The translations under genes were made by a program, and so were the position numbers. From assembly GCA_964590435.1 (NCBI GenBank), contig CAZPWT010000015.1, positions 62,001-126,000 on the forward strand: DNA of 64,000 nt. The letters are read 5' to 3'. The DNA is from WSZJ01 sp964590435. GTDB lineage: Bacteria; Planctomycetota; MHYJ01; WSZJ01. The notes under the pieces are model-generated. The model saw only the letters and a program-made list of their open reading frames with translations, was not told the DNA's origin and did no database searches. Shown here piece by piece: positions 7,802 to 15,772 of the stretch (its first letter is position 1; every line of letters begins with the position of its first letter).

Positions 7802-8611
7802 CTACTTTCCTCCCCCGTTCCGCCGCTCCTCGACACTTCGCATCCATTTCCGGATCCCCCAATCGGCGAGGCCGGGGAAGCGGTTGCGGGCCCAGATGAG
7901 GGCTCGCCCGGGAAGTCCGAAGTAGACCTCCCGGCGGCGGCGATCGACGGCGGCGACGAGGCGCCGGGCGACTTTCTCGGCGCTCCAGCCCGAGACGTTC
8001 GGCTTCGCGGCCACGCCGCCCACCCGGGAGACCGCGTTGTTCTGGAACTCGGTGGCCGTCAGCCCCGGGCCGACGACCGTGACGCTCACGCCGTCCTTCG
8101 CGAGCTCGAGCCGCGCCGAATCCGCGAGCGCCGTCAGCGCGTGTTTCGTCATGCAGTACAGCGCCGAATACGGCACCGACGCCCGCCCGAGGATCGACGT
8201 CACGATCGAAAACCGGCCGCGCGAGGCGCGGAGGTGCGGAAGGGCCTCCTGCAGCGTCCAGAGCACGCCCTTGACGTTCGTGCGGAAGATCGCGTCGAAG
8301 TCCTCCTCGGCAATCTTGTCGACATCGGCATAGATCCCGAACCCCGCGTTCGCGATCGCCGTGTCGAGCCCCCCGAATTCCCGCTTCGCCAGCGCCACCG
8401 CGTCCCGGACGTCGGCGCGCTTCCCGACGTCCCCCACGAAAATCGCGCCGCGGCCGCCGGCCGCCTGGATTTCGCCGGCGAGGCCGCGCAGTTTGCTCTC
8501 GGTGCGAGCCATGGCGAGAACCGAATCCCCGCGGCGGGCGTACTCAAGGCAGACGGCGCGGCCGATGCCGGTGGAAGCGCCTGTGACGAGGATGGAGCGG
8601 GGACCGGCCAT
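7802..8611 (-). CDS. SDR-family NAD(P)-dependent oxidoreductase
   Basis: A 269-aa classical short-chain dehydrogenase/reductase. The cofactor motif TGASTGIGRA sits at about residues 10-19, with NAG in the middle (AIANAGFGIYAD), a catalytic Ser in SIVTSILG, and the YxxxK pair in ALYCMTKHAL. The substrate cannot be read from the sequence. TACAAT (8620-8625, opposite strand) lies 8 nt before the ATG with no Shine-Dalgarno site, consistent with a leaderless message. It diverges from the kinase gene at 8710. Confidence 0.9.
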   Translation of the reverse strand: MAGPRSILVTGASTGIGRAVCLEYARRGDSVLAMARTESKLRGLAGEIQAAGGRGAIFVGDVGKRADVRDAVALAKREFGGLDTAIANAGFGIYADVDKIAEEDFDAIFRTNVKGVLWTLQEALPHLRASRGRFSIVTSILGRASVPYSALYCMTKHALTALADSARLELAKDGVSVTVVGPGLTATEFQNNAVSRVGGVAAKPNVSGWSAEKVARRLVAAVDRRRREVYFGLPGRALIWARNRFPGLADWGIRKWMRSVEERRNGGGK

Positions 8612-8672
8612 GGGCGGGCATTGTAGGGGCGCGGCGGCCGTTCCGCCATTCGCCGCTTCCCTTTGCGCCGCC

Positions 8673-8701
8673 TTGATTTCCGTCAGTTGCGAGGCTATGA
8701 T
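8673..8701 (+). promoter_or_regulatory. Promoter of the 445-aa kinase gene, leaderless type
   Basis: TTGATT (8673-8678), 17-nt spacer, TATGAT (8696-8701), then 8 nt to the ATG at 8710. No ribosome-binding sequence is present. Confidence 0.6.
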
Positions 8702-8709
8702 TCCCGCCC

Positions 8710-10047
8710 ATGTCCGAGATCGACACCAGTTCGCTCGAAGGCGTCCAGTTCCCCTCCAGCTCGAATTTCCACTTCGTCCAGGAAATCGGGCGCGGCGGGA
8801 TGGGGATCGTGTTCCTCGCGGAGAAGGACTGCGAGGGGGTGATGGACTACGTGGTGTTGAAGACGATCCGGACGTTGTCGCCGGAGCAGGTGGACCGGCT
8901 GAAGCAGGAAGCGAACATCGCGACGAGCCTGCGGCACGAGAACATCGTGAAGACGTACGGGCTGGAGTCGATTTCGTATTCGGAACTGCCGGAGAACATC
9001 CGGCAGGCGATCGACAACTACCAGTTCGAGCAGGGCGGGGTTCGAAAGAAGCTGTCGATCCCGTCGTTCGCGCAGCGCCGGGCGATCCTCGACGGGAAGC
9101 CGGTGGGCGCGACGGGGATGGAGCATCACATCGCGCCGGTTCGGCCGCCGGTGCGGAGGCTGCAGCCGGTCATCCACGTGATGGAAAAGAAAAAGGACCC
9201 GCGCCGGCTGTACCTGCTGGCGATGGACTACGTGGAAGGCACGGACCTGCGGTCGCTGCATCACGAGCACATCGAGAAGTTCACGCTCATCCCGTGCCCG
9301 CTGACGGCGTTCATCATCAGCCGCATCTGCCGGGCGCTGGCTTACGCGCACGACCACATCGTCCACCGCGACGTGACGCCCGAGAACGTGCTCATCAACA
9401 ACCAGGGCGTCGCCAAGCTCACCGACTTCGGCGTCGCCGTCACCGGCGCCGAGGCGATCCAGCTCTTCGCCGGCAAGCTCAACTACATGTCCCCCGAGCA
9501 AGTCGCCAACGAGCAGCTCGACGGCCGCTCGGACATCTTCTCGCTCGGGCTCGTCGCCTACGAGACTCTCACGGGCATCAACCTGCTCCAGACGCCCAAG
9601 GGCATGCCGCTCATCCAGCAGGTCCAGTACCTCAACGCCATGTTCCAGCAGCCCTTCCCTCCCGCCCACGAGGTCCGCAAGGACGTGCCGGAGGTGCTGT
9701 CGGCGATCGTGATGAAGATGCTGGCGGTGGACCGGAACCAGCGCTACCGGAACGCGCAGGACGTGGGGAACGACCTCGAGCAGAAGTACCTCTACGCGGC
9801 CGGCTTCGGCCCGACGAACAACTCGCTGGCCGCCTACCTCAAGATCTTCGAGATGGGATGGAAGGTCGTCAGCCAGGACCAGATGCGGCAGCTCGCGTTC
9901 CTCAAGGGGCGCGACGGGCGGATCGAGCTGAAGCGGCCGCTGGCGCTGGCGGACTACACGAAGGCGGGCTGGGACTGGATCGTGCAGCGCAAGGGGACGG
10001 CGCTGTACTCCGCGCTAGCGACGCTGCAGGCGATGTCCAAGCCGTAG
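8710..10047 (+). CDS. Ser/Thr protein kinase (PknB-like catalytic domain, soluble)
   Basis: A 445-aa Hanks-type kinase without membrane segments. The glycine loop is IGRGGMGIVFLAE (about 26-38), the ATP lysine is in YVVLKTI, the catalytic loop is HRDVTPEN and the DFG motif is in TDFGVAV, followed by YMSPEQ. The catalytic loop has Thr where most kinases have Lys (HRDLKPEN). An insertion of about 80 residues (roughly 95-175, rich in Pro/Arg) sits in the N-lobe. Residues after about 350 lack known domains and probably serve regulation. The target is unknown. Confidence 0.88.
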   Translation: MSEIDTSSLEGVQFPSSSNFHFVQEIGRGGMGIVFLAEKDCEGVMDYVVLKTIRTLSPEQVDRLKQEANIATSLRHENIVKTYGLESISYSELPENIRQAIDNYQFEQGGVRKKLSIPSFAQRRAILDGKPVGATGMEHHIAPVRPPVRRLQPVIHVMEKKKDPRRLYLLAMDYVEGTDLRSLHHEHIEKFTLIPCPLTAFIISRICRALAYAHDHIVHRDVTPENVLINNQGVAKLTDFGVAVTGAEAIQLFAGKLNYMSPEQVANEQLDGRSDIFSLGLVAYETLTGINLLQTPKGMPLIQQVQYLNAMFQQPFPPAHEVRKDVPEVLSAIVMKMLAVDRNQRYRNAQDVGNDLEQKYLYAAGFGPTNNSLAAYLKIFEMGWKVVSQDQMRQLAFLKGRDGRIELKRPLALADYTKAGWDWIVQRKGTALYSALATLQAMSKP

Positions 10048-10183
10048 TCGCCGGGAAGAAACCGGCTGACTCTTCTTCCCCTCGCCCGACCCGCCTGTGT
10101 ATCCTGTGCGCCACGTTCATCCGCACCCGAGCCATCACCCCTGGGGCGTGACGGTCCGGGTCCGCTAACACGAGGAGGGGAGA

Positions 10184-10288
10184 ATGAAGAAGTTGCTGCT
10201 GGTGCTGGCGCTGGCGTTGGTGGCCGCTGCGGGCAGCGGGTGCATCGTGCTGGAATCCCCGCCGAAGTACCGCCATCACCGTCATTAG
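10184..10288 (+). CDS. 34-aa lipopeptide precursor
   Basis: The frame has a strong ribosome site (GAGGAGGGGAGA, ending 3 nt before the ATG) and an own terminator 20 nt after the stop. The product has a lipoprotein signal (MKKLLLVLALALVAAAGSGC), then only about 15 residues, ending KYRHHRH. After lipid modification at C20 the mature peptide would be a short His-rich surface or periplasmic lipopeptide. No family recognised. The expression signals argue it is a real gene. Confidence 0.65.
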   Translation: MKKLLLVLALALVAAAGSGCIVLESPPKYRHHRH

Positions 10289-10307
10289 CATTGAGGCCGC
10301 GCCCAAT

Positions 10308-10335
10308 GCCCCGCGGGAAACCGCGGGGCTTTTTT
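10308..10335 (+). terminator. Intrinsic terminator of the lipopeptide gene
   Basis: A perfect 9-bp stem GCCCCGCGG/CCGCGGGGC closed by a GAAA tetraloop and followed by TTTTTT. It lies 19 nt after the TAG of the 34-aa gene and just ahead of the convergent gene ending at 10349. Confidence 0.92.
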
Positions 10336-10348
10336 GTTGGCCCGGCGA

Positions 10349-11278
10349 TCAGCTCCTGAGCCAGTTCGCCAGCTCAGGCGCGCCGGCGCCGCGGAACGGC
10401 GGCGTCATGTCGAGCGCTCCCCGGTCGACGAGCCGGACGTCCTTCACCCCGATGGTCAACTTGCGGTGGAAGCGGTGGCCGTGACGGACGAGCCAGTATT
10501 CGGTGCCCAGCGTCGGCGTCTGCCCCGGCGCGACCGGGTGCGTCGTGCCGTCCACGTAGACATCCACGGTCCCGTCGGCGCCGACGCCGAGGATCTGGAC
10601 CTCGGAGGGGAACAGGATGAAGGGGAATTCCCCGACCGCCTCGCCGGTGATGTCCCGGAAGAACTCGCTTCCCGAATAGTGCTCGGAATATTGGATGAAG
10701 AGCGGGGCATCCGGCGACAACGGCCCCGGGGACCAGACGATCCAGCGGTCGCCGTTGCGGCGGAAGCCGGGGCAGAACTCGCCGAGCCGCCAGGCTTCGA
10801 GCCGCGCCGGCTGAGGGTTGTCGAGGTCGGCGAGTTCCGAGGCGAGGTGGATGTCGAGAAGGACGATCTTCCCCGGCACCGCCCGGCTCGTGGCGGGCTC
10901 CGGGTGTTCGATTTTCAGGGAGAGCACGCGCTCGTCGTTTCGGGGATCGTCCAGGAAGTCGGGCGACTTGAACGTGTGGATGTTCACGCCGCGGCCGTTC
11001 AGGTAGATCTTGTCGACGAAGAACGCCATGACGTTCTCGTCGAACTCCACGGGCTTCACGATCGCCCCGAGGTGGCGCCTCAGCAGGCCCAGTGCCCCGG
11101 CGCAGATCCCCGGGAACGTCGCCATCGCGATCCCGTCGTCGTCGCGCGAGAGCGGAATCGCGCCGAGCGAATACGCGGCGACCGCCGGGAGCAGCCGCGT
11201 CAGCGACGCCTTCTCCGCAACCTCCGACAACGCCCGCTGCTGCGCCTCCGGGTTCCCGACGAGCGATTCGTAGCTCAC
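10349..11278 (-). CDS. Protein with MshEN-like (GspE N-terminal) domain
   Basis: The start is GTG at 11278, overlapping the stop of the PilZ gene (GTGA). The 309-aa product begins with a segment resembling the N-terminal domain of type II/IV secretion ATPases (LTRLLPAVAAYSLGAIPLSR, then MATFPGICAGALGLLRRHLG), but no ATPase follows. The C-terminal half is a beta-rich region with no motif I recognise (VDVYVDGTTHPVAPG). MshEN domains can bind c-di-GMP and PilZ domains do so as well, so the pair may form a c-di-GMP-responsive unit. That is inference; the fold match is by eye only. Confidence 0.5.
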   Translation of the reverse strand: MSYESLVGNPEAQQRALSEVAEKASLTRLLPAVAAYSLGAIPLSRDDDGIAMATFPGICAGALGLLRRHLGAIVKPVEFDENVMAFFVDKIYLNGRGVNIHTFKSPDFLDDPRNDERVLSLKIEHPEPATSRAVPGKIVLLDIHLASELADLDNPQPARLEAWRLGEFCPGFRRNGDRWIVWSPGPLSPDAPLFIQYSEHYSGSEFFRDITGEAVGEFPFILFPSEVQILGVGADGTVDVYVDGTTHPVAPGQTPTLGTEYWLVRHGHRFHRKLTIGVKDVRLVDRGALDMTPPFRGAGAPELANWLRS

Positions 11279-11724
11279 GCCGGGCCCCCTTTCTTCGTCT
11301 TTTTCGTCCGCGTCGTGCGCCGCGTCTCCGCCTTCACCGCGGGCGGCTCCGGCGACGGCGGCGGCGCGGTCACCCGCCGCCGCGCCCGGTCCACCCTCTC
11401 CACGATCTCGCGCAGCTCGCGCCGGACGTCGTCGGGGGCGCTGAAGCGCAGCCCGGCGACCGGCGTGGTCTCGTCGGCCGCGCAATTCGCGACGACGGCG
11501 GGAACCTCGAGCCGGCCGTGTGCCCCGGGGACGCGCAGGACGACCTCGCTGCCGGCGGGGATCGAAAACCGCAGGACGACCTTGGCGCCGGAATCCGAGA
11601 GGTCGAGGACCTCGGCGATCTGCGACCGCCAGCCCTTCCGGTTCAGCACGGCGGAAAAGAGCACGGGGACGCGCCGCGACGTGCGGCGGTCGTCCGGAAA
11701 ACGTCGCGTTGTGTTTCCAGGCAT
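11275..11724 (-). CDS. PilZ-domain protein, putative c-di-GMP receptor
   Basis: ATG 11724 is the best start; an in-frame TTG at 11736 is possible. The 149-aa product carries the two PilZ signatures: an RxxxR-type segment (DDRRTSRRVPV) near the N-terminus and DLSDSGAKV, the D/NxSxxG motif. A basic Lys/Arg tail (TRRTTRTKKTKKGG) ends it. PilZ domains bind c-di-GMP and then act on a partner; the partner here is plausibly the protein encoded immediately downstream, whose start overlaps this stop. It diverges from the PP2C operon. Confidence 0.8.
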   Translation of the reverse strand: MPGNTTRRFPDDRRTSRRVPVLFSAVLNRKGWRSQIAEVLDLSDSGAKVVLRFSIPAGSEVVLRVPGAHGRLEVPAVVANCAADETTPVAGLRFSAPDDVRRELREIVERVDRARRRVTAPPPSPEPPAVKAETRRTTRTKKTKKGGPA

Positions 11725-11795
11725 GGTGTGACGCAAGGTATACCACGCTTGGACGGGATTTTCGACGGGCCCGCCCTGTACAATCCCCCGCCACC

Positions 11796-13079
11796 GTGAA
11801 CACGCCCACCCAGCTGCTGCGCGACGTCAACCCGGAACAGAAGGCGCGCGACCTCGAGACGATCCTCGACGTCACGCGCAAGATGTCCTCCGTCCACGAC
11901 ACCGACGAGCTCCTCGGGATCATCCTCTCCGAGACCGTCCGCGTCATGAACGCCGACCGCGCTTCCCTGTTCCTCGTCGACAAGCAGGCCAACGAGCTCG
12001 TCGCGCGCATCGCCCAGAAGGCCGCGACGATGATCCGCTTCCCGATCGGCAAGGGGATCGCGGGGCACGTCGCGGCGACGAAGGAGATCGTGAACATCCC
12101 GGACGCGTACACCGACGCGCGCTTCAATCCGGAATTCGACAAGAAGACGGGGTACCGCACGCGGACGATCCTGTGCGCACCGCTGCTGACGCGGGACAAC
12201 GAGGTGATCGGGGTGGTGCAGGTCATCAACAAGAAGGACGGGGAGTTCACGCGGTACGACGAGTCGTTCCTGCTGGCGTTCGGGTCGCAGTGCGCGCTGG
12301 CGCTGGAGAACGCGCGGCTGCTGAAGGACTACATCGAGCAGCAGAAGACGAAGCAGGCGCTGTCGATCGCGCGGAACGTGCAGCAGGGGCTGCTGCCGAA
12401 GGAAGCGCCGGACCTGCCGGGGTGGGACATCGCGTGGAAGTCGATCCCGTGCGACGAGACGGGCGGGGACTACTTCGATTTCGTGCCGCTTCCGGACGGG
12501 AGTATGGGGCTGGCGATCGGGGACGTGTCGGGGCACGGGATGGGGCCGGCGCTGCTGATGGCGTCGGCGCGGTCGTTCCTGCGGGCGCTGTCGCGGCAGA
12601 CGTCGAACCCCGCGGCGGTCCTGCCCGTGCTGAACGACCTGGTTTCGCGCGACATGGAGGCCGAGCGGTTCATCACGCTGTTCTACGGCGCGCTCGATCC
12701 CGTCGGCGGGGGCATGAAGTACGCGTCCGCGGGCCACGACGCGCCTCTCCTGCTGCGCCCCGCCTCGGACCGCTGCGACGAACTCGACTCGACGGGCGTC
12801 CCCCTCGGGATCCTCCCCGGCTCCGACTTCCCCGCCGCCGAAGTCCCCCCGATGGCCAAGGGCGACGTGCTCGTGCTCTCGACCGACGGCGTCTGGGAGG
12901 CCATGAACCCCGCGAGCGAAAGCTATGGCCGCGAACGGCTCCGCGCGATCCTCGACGCCACCCGCCGGAACGGCGCGCAGGCCATGGTCGACGCGGTCTA
13001 CGAGGACGTCCTCAGGTTCTGTGACGGCGCCGCGCAACGCGACGATTTCACGCTGGTCATCGTGAAGCGGAAGGAGTGA
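11796..13079 (+). CDS. GAF-PP2C phosphatase, RsbU-like
   Basis: The start is GTG 11796; TACAAT at 11779-11784 lies 11 nt upstream. The 427-aa product has a GAF sensor domain (about 25-165, ending GVVQVINKKDGEF), a helical linker, and a SpoIIE/RsbU-type PP2C domain (about 190-425) with the metal-binding motifs CDETGGDYFDF, IGDVSGHGMGPALLM and QRDDFTLVIV. Such phosphatases remove phosphate from a STAS anti-anti-sigma protein. The next two genes encode the ATP-binding kinase and a STAS protein, so the three form a partner-switching module. Its sigma factor is not in this operon. Confidence 0.92.
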   Translation: MNTPTQLLRDVNPEQKARDLETILDVTRKMSSVHDTDELLGIILSETVRVMNADRASLFLVDKQANELVARIAQKAATMIRFPIGKGIAGHVAATKEIVNIPDAYTDARFNPEFDKKTGYRTRTILCAPLLTRDNEVIGVVQVINKKDGEFTRYDESFLLAFGSQCALALENARLLKDYIEQQKTKQALSIARNVQQGLLPKEAPDLPGWDIAWKSIPCDETGGDYFDFVPLPDGSMGLAIGDVSGHGMGPALLMASARSFLRALSRQTSNPAAVLPVLNDLVSRDMEAERFITLFYGALDPVGGGMKYASAGHDAPLLLRPASDRCDELDSTGVPLGILPGSDFPAAEVPPMAKGDVLVLSTDGVWEAMNPASESYGRERLRAILDATRRNGAQAMVDAVYEDVLRFCDGAAQRDDFTLVIVKRKE

Positions 13080-13083
13080 CCGG

Positions 13084-13539
13084 ATGCCGATCGAGTTCCT
13101 GCACACGCCGGACCCGCCGCCCGACCTCGGGAAGCCGCTTCTCGAGATGGAACTCCCCTCGCAGCTCCCCGAAAAGGACGTGGCGCTCAACAAGCTGCTC
13201 GCGTTCCTGCACGAGCGGAATTTCATCCGCGGCGACGAGGAGGACATGAAGCTGCGGCTGGTGCTCGACGAGGCGCTGGTCAACGCGATCAAGCACGGCA
13301 ACAAGTTCTCCGAGCGCAAGAAGGTCCTCGCCGGGCTCTACGAAACCCCAGCGCAGTGGTCGCTTCGCATCGAGGACGAGGGCGAGGGGTTCAAGCCGTC
13401 CGACGTCCCGGACCCCGACGACCCGGAGTCGCTCATGCTCGAGCACGGCCGCGGGATCGTTTTGATGAAGTCCATCATGGACGACGTGCGTTACTATCGG
13501 AACGGCTCGTGCCTCGTCCTCCTCCGGAAGAAAGGATGA
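13084..13539 (+). CDS. RsbW/SpoIIAB-like anti-sigma kinase (HATPase)
   Basis: A 151-aa GHKL ATP-binding protein. The N box is DEALVNAIKHGN (about 60-71), G1 is EDEGEGF and G2 is HGRGIVLM. The short form with no histidine matches anti-sigma factor serine kinases, which hold a sigma factor and phosphorylate a STAS antagonist. The gene starts 4 nt after the PP2C gene and its stop overlaps the next start (ATGA at 13536). The position between phosphatase and STAS gene supports the role. Confidence 0.9.
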   Translation: MPIEFLHTPDPPPDLGKPLLEMELPSQLPEKDVALNKLLAFLHERNFIRGDEEDMKLRLVLDEALVNAIKHGNKFSERKKVLAGLYETPAQWSLRIEDEGEGFKPSDVPDPDDPESLMLEHGRGIVLMKSIMDDVRYYRNGSCLVLLRKKG

Positions 13540-13928
13540 CCATGTCGAACGACCCCAAGAAGAACCACTTCATGGTGGAAGTCGCCGCCGACGTCACGGT
13601 GGTCTTCCTCCAGGACGCGCGCATTCTCGACGAGACGACGGTGAAGGTGATCGCGGAGGAGCTCATGCGCCTCGTCGACAACACCTACAAGATCAAGCTG
13701 ATGATCGACTTCGCCAACGTCGAGTACCTCTCCAGCGCGGTGCTCGGCAAGCTCGTCGCGATCCACAAGAAGGTGCAGGAGGGCAAGGGGATGATGAAGC
13801 TCGCGAGCATCAAGCCCTCGATCAAGGAAGTCTTCAAGATCACCAAGCTCGACAAGGTCTTCGACATCCACGACACGCACCAGGCCGCGATGGAATCGTT
13901 CAAGAACAAGAAGTTCGGGCTGTTCTGA
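13536..13928 (+). CDS. STAS-domain anti-sigma antagonist, RsbV-like
   Basis: A 130-aa STAS protein if started at ATG 13536, which overlaps the stop of the kinase gene; ATG 13542 is an equal option served by the same GAAAGG site. The switch motif is DFANVEYLSSAVLGKLVAI, with the serine pair that the kinase would phosphorylate, and the C-terminal IKEVFKITKLDKVFDI is typical. In the usual scheme the dephosphorylated form binds the RsbW-like kinase and frees the sigma factor. The stop codon is the first bases of a 116-bp palindrome. Confidence 0.9.
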   Translation: MTMSNDPKKNHFMVEVAADVTVVFLQDARILDETTVKVIAEELMRLVDNTYKIKLMIDFANVEYLSSAVLGKLVAIHKKVQEGKGMMKLASIKPSIKEVFKITKLDKVFDIHDTHQAAMESFKNKKFGLF

Positions 13929-14040
13929 GCCGGGAATGGCCCCAGGCGCCCTCCGCTCCGCCGGCAATGTGCGCTTGCGAAGATGCCAGGGGCTGGTGTG
14001 CCGGCTTCGCTCCGGGCGCCCGAGGCCACTCCCGGCTCAG
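13925..14040. repeat. Imperfect 116-bp palindrome after the STAS gene
   Basis: The 40-nt arms 13925-13964 and 14001-14040 match at 31 of 40 positions (CTGAGCCGGGA outer end, GGCGCCC core), with 36 nt between. The outer left end contains the TGA of the STAS gene. The remaining 90 nt before the next gene hold a smaller 10-bp inverted repeat. It could be a terminator-like RNA fold or a small dispersed element. Confidence 0.65.
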
Positions 14041-14086
14041 AAGCGCCCGGGACCTGCGAACAGACTGAGCCAGCCCGGGTCGCCGG

Positions 14087-14117
14087 ACGTTCGCTCGACT
14101 CGGGGCAGAGCGAATGT
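14087..14117. promoter_or_regulatory. 10-bp inverted repeat upstream of cobA-hemD
   Basis: ACGTTCGCTC (14087-14096) and GAGCGAATGT (14108-14117) match at 9 of 10 positions around an 11-nt centre, ending 12 nt before the ATG at 14130. The size and place suit an operator. No factor can be named. Confidence 0.3.
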
Positions 14118-14129
14118 GAGAATGTGCCC

Positions 14130-15680
14130 ATGAAACGACGCGGTGGCCGCAAACAGACGCCTTCAGGCCGCGTCTCGCTCGTAGGCGCGGGGCCTGGCGA
14201 CCACGGAATGATCACCGATCGGGGCCTCGATCTAGTCAGGGCCGCCGACGTCGTACTCTACGACCGGCTCGTTCCTTCGAGACTTCTGTGGCAGGCTCGT
14301 CGGTGCATCTACGTCGGAAAAGAGCACGCCGGACGCTCCTCCCGCGACAAGCAACAGTTGCGGATTAACGGGTTGATGGTTCGGTTGGCAAAGAAGGGAA
14401 AGACAGTGGTCCGGCTCAAGGGCGGGGACCCCTACATTTTCGGACGCGGCGGAGAGGAAGGCCTGTTTCTGGCGAAGCACGGCGTCCCATTCGAGGTCGT
14501 CCCGGGCATCACCGCGGCGCTGGGTGCGGCCGCAACTACCGGCATTCCCTTTACGCACCGCGGCATTGCTTCGGAGGTGACGTTCGCCACGTCGCACGCG
14601 GCCCGAGGTGCAGGTCCGCTGCCCTGGAATGCGCTGGGCAAACTCAAGGGAACGATCGTCTTCTACATGGGAACATATACATTGGCCGCCGCCGCGGCAC
14701 GCCTGATCCGCGCGGGACGCGCCGCTGCGACTCCGGTCGCGGTCGTCGAGCGGGCGACGACCTGGAAGCAGCGCACGATCGTCGGCACGCTGAAAGATAT
14801 CGCCACCAGGGCGAGCGCGGCCAATGTGAAACCGCCTTCGCTCGTTATCGTCGGCGATGTCGTCCGCCTGCGGCCATCTCTCGACTGGTTCGAATCGCGC
14901 CCCCTGCATGGCAGGCGGATCCTCAAAACGCGGCCCGACTTCGGGCGAGACGAAACGGAGTCCGCGCTGGAGGAACTCGGCGCGGCCATTGACCACCTTC
15001 CTGGACTTGCGTTCCTGCCTCCCACGAACATCGCGCGATTTGACCGCGCCGTTCGCGAAGCGGGCACCTACGACTGGGTCGTGTTCACAAGCAGGCACGG
15101 AGTCGAAACCGTATGGTCGCGCTACGTGCATTTCAAAAATCTGGGCCGGAAGAACCTGCAATTCGATGCCCGTGTTTTCGCGGGAGCGAACGTTGCTGTG
15201 ATCGGGTCGGGCACTCGAGACAGTTGTGAGTTCGAACTGGGGATTCTCCCGGATCTCGTTGCGGACGAACCACACGCAGAGGGGTTGGCGGCTGCGCTTC
15301 GCAGGAAAGGCATCAAGGGAAAGCGGATCTTGCTTCTCCGCGGCGACAAAGGAAGAGACGCGCTTCCCCGTCTTCTGGAGGACGCGGGTGCTCGAGTGGA
15401 TGACGTAACCGCGTATCGCAGCATACCTCCGCAGCCGGACCGGGCCCTCGTGGCGAGTCTTGCGAACGGCGACTTCGACGCCGCGATGATCACTTCCGGC
15501 GAAATCGCGAGGAACCTGAAACGCTGGCTCGGCCGCCGCCCCTGGCCCGCGGCGACGAAGATCGTGACGATCGGTCCCGTGACGAGCGCTGCGGTGCGCG
15601 CCCTGGGCTGGTCCGTCGGCGCGGAAGCCGCCTCGCCTCAGTCCCTCGCCGAAGCCGTGGTGACAGCGATTGGTCCTTAG
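14130..15680 (+). CDS. cobA-hemD: Uroporphyrinogen-III methyltransferase / synthase fusion
   Basis: A 516-aa two-domain tetrapyrrole enzyme. Residues about 14-255 are a SUMT (CobA) domain with GAGPGD, YDRLV, VVRLKGGDPYIFGRGGEE and VPGITAALGAAATTGIP, making precorrin-2 by two SAM methylations. Residues about 265-510 are a uroporphyrinogen-III synthase (HemD) domain with DWVVFTSRHGVETVW and LLRGDKGRDALPRLLEDAG, closing the tetrapyrrole ring. The order CobA-HemD is a known fusion. Codon use is less GC-biased than in neighbours (for example AACAGTTGCGGATTAACGG), which hints at different ancestry. hemB follows 92 nt downstream. Confidence 0.92.
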   Translation: MKRRGGRKQTPSGRVSLVGAGPGDHGMITDRGLDLVRAADVVLYDRLVPSRLLWQARRCIYVGKEHAGRSSRDKQQLRINGLMVRLAKKGKTVVRLKGGDPYIFGRGGEEGLFLAKHGVPFEVVPGITAALGAAATTGIPFTHRGIASEVTFATSHAARGAGPLPWNALGKLKGTIVFYMGTYTLAAAAARLIRAGRAAATPVAVVERATTWKQRTIVGTLKDIATRASAANVKPPSLVIVGDVVRLRPSLDWFESRPLHGRRILKTRPDFGRDETESALEELGAAIDHLPGLAFLPPTNIARFDRAVREAGTYDWVVFTSRHGVETVWSRYVHFKNLGRKNLQFDARVFAGANVAVIGSGTRDSCEFELGILPDLVADEPHAEGLAAALRRKGIKGKRILLLRGDKGRDALPRLLEDAGARVDDVTAYRSIPPQPDRALVASLANGDFDAAMITSGEIARNLKRWLGRRPWPAATKIVTIGPVTSAAVRALGWSVGAEAASPQSLAEAVVTAIGP

Positions 15681-15737
15681 CCTTCGCCAGCCTCTGCCAG
15701 CCTTCGCCAGCCCCCGCCAGCCTTCGCCAGCCTTCAC
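15681..15737. repeat. Decamer tandem repeat (CCTTCGCCAG)
   Basis: Five imperfect copies of CCTTCGCCAG, then a decayed sixth, fill the gap before the hemB promoter. A second array of the same 10-mer lies at 47299-47341. Confidence 0.8.
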
Positions 15738-15766
15738 TTGCCTCCCCCGCCGCCCCCCCCTACCCT
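15738..15766 (+). promoter_or_regulatory. Promoter of hemB, leaderless type
   Basis: TTGCCT (15738-15743), 17-nt spacer, TACCCT (15761-15766), then 6 nt to the ATG at 15773. The -10 is a weak match but the spacing is the same as at other genes of the window. Confidence 0.4.
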
Positions 15767-15772
15767 TCCCCC

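Noticed and set aside
14880..14910. tRNA-like T-loop GGTTCGAATCG
   Set aside because: It lies in frame in cobA-hemD (WFESRP) and no acceptor stem or anticodon arm can be drawn around it.
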